From: Dryas octopetala | Taxonomy: Eukaryota > Streptophyta > Magnoliopsida > Rosales > Rosaceae | Length of the DNA: 64,000 nucleotides | Direction: 5' to 3' | Assembly (NCBI GenBank): GCA_963921425.1 | Contig: OY992836.1 | Location: 9,641,304 to 9,705,303, forward strand | Shown: positions 1 to 11,789 of the stretch, piece by piece | Layout: the number at the start of each line of letters is the position of its first letter | Numbering within the stretch: the stretch's first letter is position 1 | Position numbers and translations under genes: made by a program | The notes under the pieces: model-generated | What the model was told of the DNA's origin: nothing | Seen by the model: the letters and a program-made list of their open reading frames with translations, nothing else | Database searches by the model: none

Positions 1-3000
1 CTTTTCTTTTATGTTTGGTTATATAAAATGACTTTCCTTTTTAATATTCGCACGAAACTTTATAAATCTCCTGATTTTGATCAAATTATCCATTCATGCA
101 AATCTATTCTGGAAATGGGTTCTCTACTTATCTTGGTTTTGCTTGTTTTAATCTTAATCGTTTAATATAAGCTCAAGAATTTATGTTATATATTCTATTC
201 ACATTTAAAAAGTGCTATAAATTTATTTTATCATTTATTCTTTATTATTGGATAATAAATACACGACTATAATTAAAAATCAAGCAAAAACAAGCAGATA
301 ATCTGAATCCACCCATTCTCTCTAATCTCTCCCTAGCTCTCTACTCTCTTTCTTTCTCTCTCACATCAACTTATAAAAATAAAAAATAAAAGATTTAGCA
401 AGATTCACAATCTTCTAAACTATTAAAATTTAGCTTAAAATATACAAAACCAACTATTTAATTCTCTCATTGTCCGGGGTCCTCTTAAATTTGGATTCTG
501 ATGGGTGCATTAACCATTTGATATCTAAAAGGCATACGTGGATTGATAATGGCCTATTGGCCTTAAAGGTGATATTACCCCAAACTTATAGGCAGCTATG
601 GTTCTAGAGCATATCTTATGCATTAGGATGCCCAATATCCCAATGGTGCACAACATCAAATCCTTGATTTTTCTACTTTAATTATAAAGGAAAACCCCCT
701 CCACACACCTATGTCACTCACCAGCTTCATTATCAAAGCCAATCTTTAATTGAGTCATTATACATCGGATAGTGATGCTTATGTGACTTTATATACACAT
801 ATCATGTATTAAAATTGTTATTATATGTGTATTTTATTAAATTTTTGCATTAAATCAACTATTCATTGAGCATTTGCGCATCATTAATTTGTAAAACAAT
901 CTTTATCTTTCATTTATCTATCTTTTGGGAAAGTACGTTGTGAAATTAATGTGAAGGATGTTGAGGAACATGTCATGGATGAGATACATATGGGCTAGCT
1001 ATGGGGTCCACTTGGTGGTTATATATCTTCCTCATAATATATATATATAGTTTTGTAGTAGTAAGTGAATTATTTGGATGATACCCATCTCCTGTCTCCA
1101 TCAAATGCCTTTGGAAGCATTGCAAGGCTTCCTCTCTATGCCACAGATTTGGTTATGTTGTATGTGCTAGTGATGGAAACTTATCAGAGTTTTTTGCTAT
1201 GCCTCTGCCAAATATCTATTCAAAACCCTCCTGCCTATTAGCAATGCAACAGGGAATTTGTTCCATTTCCCAAAGACTAGGCCAAATTATGAAAGATTCC
1301 CACCTTTCCAATATTCTAATTTCAAACTATATTGGATGGTCTGAACAATTTGAACAGGGCTTGCTGAAGTTCTTCTAACAAAACAAAACCAATGAGAAAA
1401 GAACAAAACCTAGCTAGGAAGCAAAACCCAAAATAAAAAGACCAAAAAACTAGGGTGCTTTTTGGTTGTGTAGGAAGTGCCCAAATATGATATTCCTTGT
1501 GATAACAAAGTGGAGCATGCCACCCTATGTGTAAGCTGCCTGCAAAAATCAAGAATTTAATTGAAAAAAAAAAAGTTCAGAATAATGAGGATTAATTAAA
1601 AATTAGAGAAAATTAGAGGTGAGGAAAAGTAGGGTATATTATATAGAGACAGTGGTGGTAGAAAGATCAAAGCAGTATTAAATAAACCAACGTGAAACAC
1701 CTGAAGTGGGAAAAAGATGAAACAAAGAGATTCTGCCTTTCCAATTTTCAATATTTGTGTGTGCCCAGATGTTGTACACGCAGGTTCAATCTGCTGCCAC
1801 CCATGCATGTACAACAAAAGATGCTTAAACAACTATTGAATGCATTGATAATTAAGCTAATTAATGATGGATTTGTTTCATAGTGTTTTTGCGTATATAA
1901 AGTGTTTTTACTCGATAATTCTCGCTATTATAGAAAGCCTCAAGTTTATGTTTATTTTCAGTATAATATGAGTATGACATACGATTACATCTAACGGTAA
2001 AAATCTATAATCTAGTAATAAAAATAATAATTGTATGTTATGCGATGGCAATATGTAGAAATTTCCCTCACTCTTTACTGTTATTTACTTTAATAGTGTG
2101 ATTGCATGCATGACATGGGATATCGATCTTCATTGTAAATTTTCCTTAAAAGAAACTTAAAAAGTGTGTTTCTATTCCCTGCGATTGCAACATATTATTA
2201 TATGTAGAAGATGAGCTGTCCCCAATGGGAGTTTTCTAAGAAGAAACTGTGCACAGAGCTATCCTCCAGCTCTCTTGCAATTTCTATGTGATTGTGATGG
2301 GATGAAAATGACTTAGGTTGATGCATCATGGGCCCACATCACATGCCTCTACCAATACCCTTATAAAAGTGAAAGCAGGAAGGGACCCAAAAAAGTGGGG
2401 GACCTCAGATTTTAGTGGTACCACAGCTATAGCTCAGCTAGCTATGGTCTAATTTAAGTCTAGATACATATTCTTTAAGAAGAGGAAAATGGGAGCAAAA
2501 GCAGAATTAGGTTGTTGGAATCTCTTCTGTTTCCCACACCCTACACTGCCCACGGCATTACAACTCAAATATTCGATATTTTCATATTTTTAAGAGTACA
2601 ATACAACTTTTGCTAATTGGATGTTGGAATGCTGAACAAACTGTGGGTAGTAAACAAGGAATATATTAAAATGGGGAGCATAATAAAGTGATAATGCTTG
2701 TGTCATTATATTTGTTCGTCAAGAATAATGCATGTGTCATAGACTCATAGTTTATGTATTTTATCTATTAGAAATAAATGAGATTAATTAAGAATTTGTT
2801 CAAATTTAAATAAATAAAATACTACCATATCATGTGAAAAGAGCAGATAATCTTTTTAGGAACCAATAAAATAGGCATACTACTTTTGGTTTGATGACAA
2901 GCAAAAAAACCTTCAAATTTTATGACATGAACAAATTAAACTGCACCACTTGTTGTATTTGTACATGACAATGTTCTATGGAATCAAAGTTTTAATAGTC

Positions 3001-4557
3001 TAAGATTAGACTAATTAATCTGCCAGTAGACACATCTATATTGATCCTTGAATAAGGTTACTCTTTGTCCTCATGCCATTTAACCATCGTCTTGGTTAAG
3101 TCTAATTAATTATTAATGTCTCAGAGCCGGCCATAAAACTTGTTCATACTGTTGAGGATTCCTTCGGCATAAAATGAGTTAAAAATCTCTAGAGGTCATA
3201 AATATTCATTGAGTTTCTTCATTTAATAACTCAATTTTTTAAGAAAAATATTTAATATGGAGCCAAGCCACCGACTCTACTTAGAAACTGAGCGGGGCTG
3301 GTGTTTTTACGTACAAGAAACCTCTAGCCAACCTTCATATAAAAGATCTTTCTTTTAACATCAAGTATGTATATATTAGATTAAAAAAAAGGTAACGTAC
3401 TCCAACAAAGTCTTCAATGCCTTTTAATAGAAAACACATATAAGACCTCTTACGTCACTTAAAAAAAAAGACTATTTATTCAGGTGGTATGATCACTTAA
3501 AAGAATCTCAAATACTCATAGTCTCTTCACCTAAACTTAAATTTTTCGAATGGAATTTAATATATACATGCATGAGTTATTTGACCTAATGTAATGAACC
3601 TCAACCAATGATTTGAAATAGTATCTCAACCTTTTGATTTAACAATACTCAAGAAGTTAACAATCCTTTCTAGAATTCAGAATGTTATTATGATTCCTTC
3701 CGTTGAAGGCATACATTAAACATATAAACATTACACTCATACATACAACTATACATACAAGTCGTATAGATTTTGCTAGAAAAACCATTTTTCTTCTTCT
3801 ATTTACTTAGATACTTAGACAAGATTATTTTCCAAAGTTGGTGATGTAATTTTCTTGGTGTCCGAATTCGAATATTATAGGGGTTCATCATTCCCATCCA
3901 TACAAAGTCTCTATCTTTAATTGCTTAGTCAAAAAAGCAGGCTCTTCCACCATTTTGTTCTTTTTCCCCGGCCAGAAAATTCTTTCACTTTGAAAATCAC
4001 AATGTAATTAATGTGCGTGGTTGAATCAGGATTCTTTGATTCTACAATGATGTATTGTATTAACCATTATTACCAAACACAGAATACTGCTTCAATAGGT
4101 TTGTTGTGTTCAAATTATGTTAAGTACTTGTGGCTCTTTTGCAAAGGAGTACCTCCTCCATTTCCTATATCACAAATACACGGCTTTTTTGGTTTTTTCA
4201 TTTTAAATAAATAAAAAATTGAGTTCTACTACATGGAATGACAAGATAAAAAAAAAAAAAAAAAAAGGATAGTATTAGGGTGCCCTAATAATTTCTACCC
4301 TAATGATATGACATTGCTACATAAGCTTTTACAAAGATTATTTTAGCATTTCTTAAAATATTGCAAAACTTAAATTACAAAAGGGGGATAGGATCATCTT
4401 GTTTATAGTTAAGATCTTTTTCTCTCCTCTTCTTGAAATCTCAATCGTTGGAGTTTATTGAAGCAAATCTACGATAGATAGATAGATATATATATATATA
4501 TATATATAGATTTCCAAAAAAAGAAAAGAAAGGCCCAACCAAAAATTTTGCCATTAT
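1..4557. other. Gene-poor intergenic DNA
   Basis: No supportable gene was found on either strand. The open frames here are short, AT-driven and have no recognisable domain. A GATA/TA microsatellite lies at about 4472-4508 and a poly-A run at about 4249-4266. Confidence 0.6.
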
Positions 4558-4560
4558 TAA

Positions 4561-5161
4561 GGCCCCGTTTGAGATTGCAGTGGAGGACTCAAAAGCTGCT
4601 GTGGATGACAATTCTCAATCACCTACAACAATTTTGGTGTTTGGTAAAAAAATTAAAAACTGCTTTTGAAAGCTACGGTGAATATTTTATTTTACCCATA
4701 ATATCCTCATTGATTTCTATAATTTTTATTTGTTTATTTTAAATTAAAAAATATGTCTATTGTTAGTTATATTTTATATTGTGATAATTAATTATGATAT
4801 TTTATTTGTACGATTAAAATTATAATATACCTAAAAAAATAATAGGCAAACTTATTTAATAATGTTGTTCTTAGAAAAATTAATGCTAATAAAAATTTGT
4901 AGCAAAAAATTTAAAAAACAAGTAAAAAAACATTTTATTTTTACCAAAAAATAAGTGAAAGGCAATTTCAGCATCATGTCCATTTTAGTAATTATACACA
5001 GTCACATCACTTTTATATTAACATTTACCAAACACTTTTGATATTTTTTTTGTACTCACAGCACTTTTGAAAACAGAGTTTACCAAATACTTAACTGGTT
5101 TACTTTACAGCTGACTTTACTTCATAGATGTTTTTTCCTCACAGTAATACCAAACTAGCCC
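4561..5161. mobile_element. PIF/Harbinger (Tourist-like) MITE, copy 1
   Basis: The element begins GGCCCCGTTTGA and ends CAAACTAGCCC, which are inverted versions of each other. It is flanked on both sides by the trinucleotide TAA (4558-4560 and 5162-5164), the duplication expected of PIF/Harbinger insertions. It encodes no protein. Two relatives with the same ends and internal sequence lie at 44163-44853 and 47442-47824, so this is a multi-copy family. The family name is inferred from end sequence and target duplication. Confidence 0.75.
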
Positions 5162-5164
5162 TAA

Positions 5165-5563
5165 GTCAAGCAAGTTTGATTCAGAAAACCTTCTTACGTT
5201 GCTAGAGGATCAATAAATGGCATATGTAGAAGGTGTATACCATATATATTGAGGAATCCATTGATTTTTACCGGAATATTCTTGGGTTAATTTGTTCCAT
5301 TGAGGAGCCTTGGCTCCTTTGATTTTGATGGGCATGGTGATTAATTATTTAGTTTTCCAAGAAATCTTATGATCGAACTCGGAAAATTCACACCTTGAAT
5401 AATGATCGATGAATTTTTTTTTTTTTTGTTTAAATCCTTTTTGTAGGCTATTTGGGTATGGATTTAGCATTCATCTTTTGCAATCGGAGGACCATGTACA
5501 TGCCAAGTTTAGTCATATTTATGAAGATGATCTTATGCACTTATCTGTATAATTTATAAATAA
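5165..5563. other. Intergenic, nothing recognised
   Basis: Plain AT-rich sequence between a MITE and a solo LTR, with no coding or RNA signal seen. Confidence 0.5.
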
Positions 5564-5568
5564 AAGGT

Positions 5569-6560
5569 TGTTTGGGTCTAAAATTTGCAACATACACAGA
5601 TCGGCCAGAGTGAAGGCTTTAGGCCGAGTTGATGCTCGGCCCAAAGAATGAAGTAGACAAAGAATGAGCCGAGATCAAGAAACCCACAAGCTTAAGCCCA
5701 ATTAAATAGATCAAGCCTAGGAGAAGTAAGTCCAGAGGAAGCAACCAAGCTTGGGAAGATCACGAGTCATAACTCTTAATGATTCTTACCCGTTACAACC
5801 TTTCAAGAGATTAGGACTCTTGGTTTCCAAGGCACCCATTAGGGTTTTATCACTATAAATAGGAGCTTTATGCTTCCACAAAGGCATCCGAATCCCCAAA
5901 GAAAAAATTCCTAGCAATCACAAGCAAGCCTTTGTATTTTCAATTCATAGGTAGTTATTATGTCCTTATTATTCTAGATTTGTTCTTGAGAAAATCTCAT
6001 GGTTTCTCTCAAGAACTTAGGATCAAAACTATCATGTTCTTTGATTTTTGTTAAGTTTAATATGAGTATGTCACTTTGATTCGCATATTGTTAGTTTAGA
6101 TTGAGTTTATTGCTATTTAAGTTTTTTGCATAAGTAGGTTTATTGCTTTCTTAGATTAAAATAGTTTAGATCATGCGTTTTACAGTTCATACTCGTATTA
6201 CTACTATCAATACTGAAAATCATCTTTGTTTTGATTTTTTTTTTACAGTTACTTGTTATTTACTTGATCCTGATTTCACACGGGTCACTCACACTTTCAC
6301 GTTTACATATCGCATCACCATTACACCTGATAACGTGCACTTACCTAAGTCCTTGCAGCCAAGGCAATTGAGCCTTTACGACCAAGGGGTGTTCCTTCCT
6401 CGGTCCACGGTTTTCTGACCGGAAGTTAGATTCGTGCATCATCAATTGTACTCGACCTCTCGGCCGTGTGCTGGCACGCCCCAAACGCAAAATAGAAGGA
6501 CGTGGTTTCCTTGATCTACAGCCTAAACGACACTTGGCCGAAGAGAAATTGAGGCAAACA
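5569..6560. mobile_element. Solo LTR of an LTR retrotransposon
   Basis: A 992-bp block starts TGTTTGGGTC and ends GAGGCAAACA, with TGTTTG/CAAACA as the short terminal inversion typical of LTRs. The 5-bp sequence AAGGT directly flanks both ends (5564-5568 and 6561-6565), the expected target duplication. A TATA-like TATAAATAG at about 5854-5862, followed by leader-like sequence, fits an LTR promoter read on the plus strand. No gag-pol, primer-binding site or second LTR adjoins it, so it most likely formed by LTR-LTR recombination. The superfamily cannot be assigned without internal sequence. Confidence 0.8.
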
Positions 6561-6808
6561 AAGGTTTGAAGATTTGAACATGGAAAAGATAAAATATAGA
6601 TCTCTTAATAATTTTAGCCATTGGATTTAAGTTAGGTAGGATAGTTTTTTAACAATAATAACATTATTATGATGTGACAAATAATTTTGCCACATTAGAT
6701 TAGGGCACAAAATCTTTTCCCGAATAAAATATATATGTTATTATGAGGTTGGAGGAAAATCTCCTTTAGAGGAAAGAGTCAAGCATCTATTCAATTCTTT
6801 TTTGAAAA

Positions 6809-7060
6809 TGGGCAAATTGCTACTATCGGACAGTGGCAATTAGTAACAGTCATTTTTAAGTTATAACATGGTTGAATATGACTTCATAAGCTTGAATTGT
6901 GTGTTTTATGTTGGTTTCATTAGTTTTTGACATGTTTATGTAAAAAAAGACATAAGGTATATATATACCTAAGTATTATTTTTATGCAGTTCAAATAACT
7001 ACTTTTGCACAGTGGCAATTGCCGAGCACTCGGCGAATAGTACCGAGCGCTCGGTGATTT
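6809..7060. repeat. Dispersed repeat, inverted relative of 10441-10560
   Basis: The stretch around 6810-6865 (contains GGCAATTAGTAACAGTCA) matches, in reverse complement, the sequence at 10442-10500. The right part carries the palindrome-rich phrase GAGCACTCGGCGAATAGTAC followed by CGAGCGCTCGG. These may be the ends of an old DNA element, but no target duplication was identified. Confidence 0.4.
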
Positions 7061-7840
7061 CTGTGTCACTCGCATTTCATTAAAGTGGATCGGGCTGAGA
7101 TTTACTGTAACGTGTGGGCTGAGTTATCAATCTTATTTTTCAAGTGGACTTTAAATTTTTTTTTAAAAAAAACCCTAATTTTAAATATAGAAAATTACAT
7201 TTAAATCAATAAAACATTTCAATATTACATAATGGTCAATATAGATTTTTTTTTCCAATAAAGGTCAATGTGTTGAAATTTTATCCTAATTTAGTCACTA
7301 AGCCCAATCCACTTATTGATGTCATATATTTTGGTGTGTTGGAAAATACCAATTTGCCAATTATTTCTTTTTTTAATTATTTATGGGTGTAAAATTATGG
7401 CATTGCCCTTAATTTGGTTTAAGGTATCGAAATGAGGTTTGAGTATATAAATGAGGTTTAGGCCTTTAGGGTACATAAATAAGGTTTACTGTTTAGAATT
7501 AGGTTCTAGAGCTTATGGTTTATGTTTTAAGTCTCAAGTTTTGGGCTCTTATATTGATAAATTACCATAGATTAATAAACATACATTACTATGCAGATTT
7601 ATATTTGTATTAAGTTTGTGTTTGCTACGCTCAAAACTCATTTTGATCAATGGTGACTAAAATGAAATTATAAAAAAGTGCATTGATGAATTTGTAATTT
7701 TGAAAAATTTTATTGATATATTTGTAATTGGTCCTTTTAAATATTAAACCATAAACTCAAAACACTTAACTCTTAAATATTAAAATGACATAATTTTGGA
7801 TATAATATAATATCAACACCAAAAATATTATTCGAGTATT

Positions 7841-7921
7841 TTTGTGTTGGATTTGTATAATCGGATATTCATAAACTCTAGTTCACATATTTTGTGTTGG
7901 ATTTGTATAATCGGATATTCA
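7841..7921. repeat. Tandem direct repeat, period 50 bp
   Basis: TTTGTGTTGGATTTGTATAA plus the following 10 bases occurs at about 7841 and again at about 7891. It has two copies and no coding content. Confidence 0.6.
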
Positions 7922-10440
7922 TTATCATAAAAGATGGACAAAAGTTTAGCCAAAACATCATTTTACTGATCGTCGATAACCCAACTAGTCCATCGGCCAA
8001 ACAACCTTTTCTTTTATTTACAAACTAAATTTTGACTGCATGATAATTACAATTTTTTAACTAAAGTTACAACTTATTTCATTTGTTGTTTTGTAGGTTG
8101 GTATTTGGATATATATACTTTAGTGTCTAGTCTCTGAGATCTAGGGTTTCCACTCTCAAGCCTTAAACTTTTATGAACTCCAATATGAGTACATGGTGGT
8201 CACAAACAATATACAAGCACACGATAAAGCAAGTCAATTCGTAAAGACACACAGCAGTATATAAATGGATGTTGCACCATGCAAGTGCAACAACTGTCCC
8301 ACCGTAAAATCTTCCATAGATTTTAGGTTAACAAATACAGCTTTAAGGGGTCCATCACCGTACACGTGTACATAATATGTCCAGAGAGCACGTACGCGTA
8401 ATCCCAAAAGTTGGAGCAGAATTTATGAGAGCCAGCGCCATGTGCACGTCTGGCATTCAAATCAGAGCGAAGCGAGTTTTGCGCTAATTGCCAAACCCGT
8501 ACTCCCAAATATGTTAAAGTCATTGCTGGAAACCAAATGTACAAAAGTTACAAAAAGAAAAAGACGACCCGCTTTTACAGCCAAAGTCATTGAAACCCTT
8601 CGTCACATCCTCTTTCTACTTTCTAGTGTTGGGCTTTTAAGAAAGCTATTATTTTTTCTTTATTTTTCAGAAAAATAACATTCACATGTTTTTTTCATTT
8701 CACAAATAGCTTTCATTTTTCCCTGCCTCAGCCTGTTTAAGGAATTTATTAAGCATGTTACCTTCACTCTTGAGAAAAAGTTGGATTGTTGATGCAATTT
8801 CATGGATGGATAAAATGGTGGAGAGGAATTAATGTAATATATAACATTCATCCAAAAATTTAAGCTATTAGGTGGAGAGTCTCAATAAGTATTTATGATC
8901 TTATTAGAAGCTTGATCCATTAGATATGGGACTAATGCTCAATATAGTAGTGCAGACAATCTATGTATTAGGCTTAATGACCATACAAGCTATTATGTCA
9001 GTTATTGACTTGTTTGGCTGAAAGACCTGTTGAGATTATATTTCACAAGAGAATATAACACTTTATTTTATGTGAAAATGTTGAATATTATTTTCATATG
9101 TATTCGAAAATTATAACTTTATTTAGTAATTTATAAAGAATTAAATTTTATTATGCATTATCAATTAATTTTAATTTTAATTTTTTTGCTTTAATATTTA
9201 AGTTTAATTGACGACATAAAAGTTGGTGATGTTAGGGTGCAACCAAAAAGCTGCGGCTAGCAAAGGAGTAAGGACACGTATATTTAGGGATCCAAATATC
9301 CAATCATGTGGCGCATCTTTTTAGGGCCCTCTTTAATCATCTTTTCCTTTTCCTTCTTTTTTGGCATTTGATTTTGGGTAAAGCTACCCATTATGTTACC
9401 CATTATGTGATTGTGCTACCATCCATTCCATTTCCACCCCTGCTTTCTTGAAATTTTAAACCAAAGTTTGTCGTATGGGTTGTTAGCTCGTGATTTCAGT
9501 GCTTTTTTGGATTTTCATATAGGATTCCAGCTTCTCGATACATAAAAGCCGTTTTTGGTTTTGTTGCGTGGTTTTGGCAAGAAAAAAGAAAAACTTGTTT
9601 TATGGTTTCTTGACCATTCTATATTTCTATAGGAGAAAAAAAAATTTATTTGAAGGAATGGGTAGGGTTTTGGTGTGGTTTACTGAGAGAGAAACCATTT
9701 GAATTAAGCATAATGTTTAGTAGGCTTTCACCCACTTCAATCCTTACAAATGCATGATTCCCAGCAATCAAATTCAGAGAAATAAATCCGAGTACTACTT
9801 TCTAAGGACTTATAATTGGTCTTCGAATTCATGACTCAGTCACTTACTCACTCATATGATGTTCCCTCAATTGTATGCCTAGCTAGCAAAAAGTAGTCCC
9901 ACTCCATCCTTTGCATGTTTTCAGCTGACATGCACAAGTTGTTTTTGGTCCAACACAGGTTATACAAGTTAAGCTAACAAAACTTGAACCCAAAGATATA
10001 TATGAGGCAATGCCAATATGCTAGGTAGCTTAGCAAGTATTAAAGGGTGACCAACGTACGCAGTCCAAGTTGACCCAAAGGCCATGTGCAAATTAAAACT
10101 AGGATATGAAAAGAAAATGAGTCGCTCCAAAGTACAGAAATCTGTCGTGCTAGTGATGTTACCTATTTTGGGTTGTTGCTCTAGCTATTAATTATGTGTA
10201 TATTCAAAACTTTGTACACTGTTAATAGTATAGTTGTCCTACAGATATAGTACTAATTAAGCATCAAAACTAAAGTAACCGTGAGACAATTGCATATATT
10301 TTTTTTATATATAAAATAGATATGTAAATGAAATTTTGATATTCTATTCTGATTAAGAGAAGAAAGAGGTGGACAAGAATCGAATTGTTACCATACATAA
10401 AGTAAAATTTTGATATTTTATTTTGAGTCACATTCACTCG

Positions 10441-10560
10441 CATTATAACGTAAAAATGACTGTTACTAATTGACGTTGTTTAACAGTGACAATCTGCCCA
10501 GTTAAAAAAAGTAATAATAAGGCAAGCCGAGCATTTGACGGGGTGCTGAGCGCTTGACAC
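10441..10560. repeat. Inverted relative of the 6.8-kb repeat
   Basis: The sequence at 10442-10500 is the reverse complement, with mismatches, of 6809-6865. It is followed by GCCGAGCATTTGAC and GCTGAGCGCTTGAC, which resemble the CGAGC motifs at about 7022-7055. It is probably another fragment of the same old transposon family. Confidence 0.35.
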
Positions 10561-11330
10561 TGTAAAAATACGAGGCCTATTATAATGTGAGTTTATTTGT
10601 CAAAAAGTAGACATTTTTGTCATTCCAACCTTTTAAGTGAGTTTATTTATTATTAAGGGCTGTAAAATAGACGTTAAAATTATTTACTAAAAGAATAACT
10701 CACTCAAACCTATTTTATTTCGCGTCTCGTTTTTTATCTCATCTGCCGACGAGTTCATCCCATATTTTCTTAAGGTGTAGAATAGGACTTATGAAGGCTG
10801 CATGTTAGATTTTACCTATAAGATTTTGGGCCAAAAATTCAAAGTTATAATCTAACATAAATCTGACAAAGCATGTGCCATTTGCTTAATCTAAGGGCTA
10901 TTATAAAACAATCTCTTATAATTAGTCCTATCTAACTTTGTGTATTAGTATATTATTTTTTTTATTTAGAGGGCGCGCGGGGGATTCGAACTTGGGTGCA
11001 AAGAGACAAATTTTACGGTCCTTCAAACTGGGCTGTCCACCAACTGCATATTAGTATATTAATTTTAGATTTGAATAATTTGTTTGTCTTATTTTAATCA
11101 TAGACCGTTAAAAATATAGATTTTATAACATATTTTGAGAGATTAGATTTAACAAAATCAATTACCAAAGGCTGCCTTTAAAAAAAAAAAGAAATCAATC
11201 AACAACGGGTCCCAATTTTTTTTTACTTATAAAAAAGTGTGTTGTAACTTCAATCGAAAATAGATATTATTAGGATCTGAGATGAATTAATCATAGACCT
11301 TTAATTGTGTAAATTATGTAGGGACTTATA
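10561..11330. other. Intergenic, nothing recognised
   Basis: AT-rich DNA. A GGGGATTCGAAC phrase near 10980 looks like a tRNA T-arm, but no cloverleaf can be built around it. Confidence 0.45.
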
Positions 11331-11379
11331 GCTTTAGTGGGGTGGGTGGTACCGTGCAATTGTTTGTGATTTTTCATGG

Positions 11380-11780
11380 AGAAGTTGTGGTGGTTATGAC
11401 CAGTCCGCTTGGTAGCATTGCTTCTCTCTAACAAGCAGAGATTTTAGCACTTTTGCAAGGGACTGGGTTTGTATTGGAAGCATGAATCTCTTCCATTTCT
11501 TTGGAGTTCGATGCTCGAACGATTATTTCTAGATTTCAAAGGTCAGAGGAAGATTTTGCTTTTAACTGGCACCTTTTGAATGAGGCTGTTTAGGCTCAAT
11601 TTTTTGAGGCTAGTTGTGGTTTGTATCTAGAACTTGTAATGAGGTTGATCATGCTCTTATCCAGTTTGCATTACATTGTAGGAATTTAACTAGTTAGGTG
11701 GGGGAAACTCCTATGTGGTTACACCCCTAATTTCATACTAATTATAACTCTCTGGAGTTCTTCAATAAAAGTATCTTTCA
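11380..11780 (+). pseudogene. LINE (non-LTR retrotransposon) RNase H-like C-terminus, decayed
   Basis: Reading across several stops, the frame gives fragments such as AEILALLQGTGFVLEA, then FDARTIISRFQ, then in a shifted frame RTCNEVDHALIQFALHC. The order and wording match the RNase H-like domain at the end of plant LINE ORF2 and related RVT_3 proteins: a central Asp near a helix, then an xNEVDHALA-type block. At least three in-frame stops and one frame change show that it is dead. The 3' end runs into repeated CAATAAAA and an A-rich stretch near 11765-11790, consistent with a LINE tail. No upstream reverse transcriptase is present. Confidence 0.6.
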
Positions 11781-11789
11781 ATAAAAAAA

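Noticed and set aside
2380..2460. Palindromic AGCTATAGCTCAGCTAGCTAT near a TATAAAAG as a possible small-RNA gene
   Set aside because: The palindrome is short, no long stem forms around it, and no known plant miRNA sequence was recognised.
10975..11000. GGGGATTCGAACTTGGG as a minus-strand tRNA end
   Set aside because: No complete cloverleaf can be built nearby.
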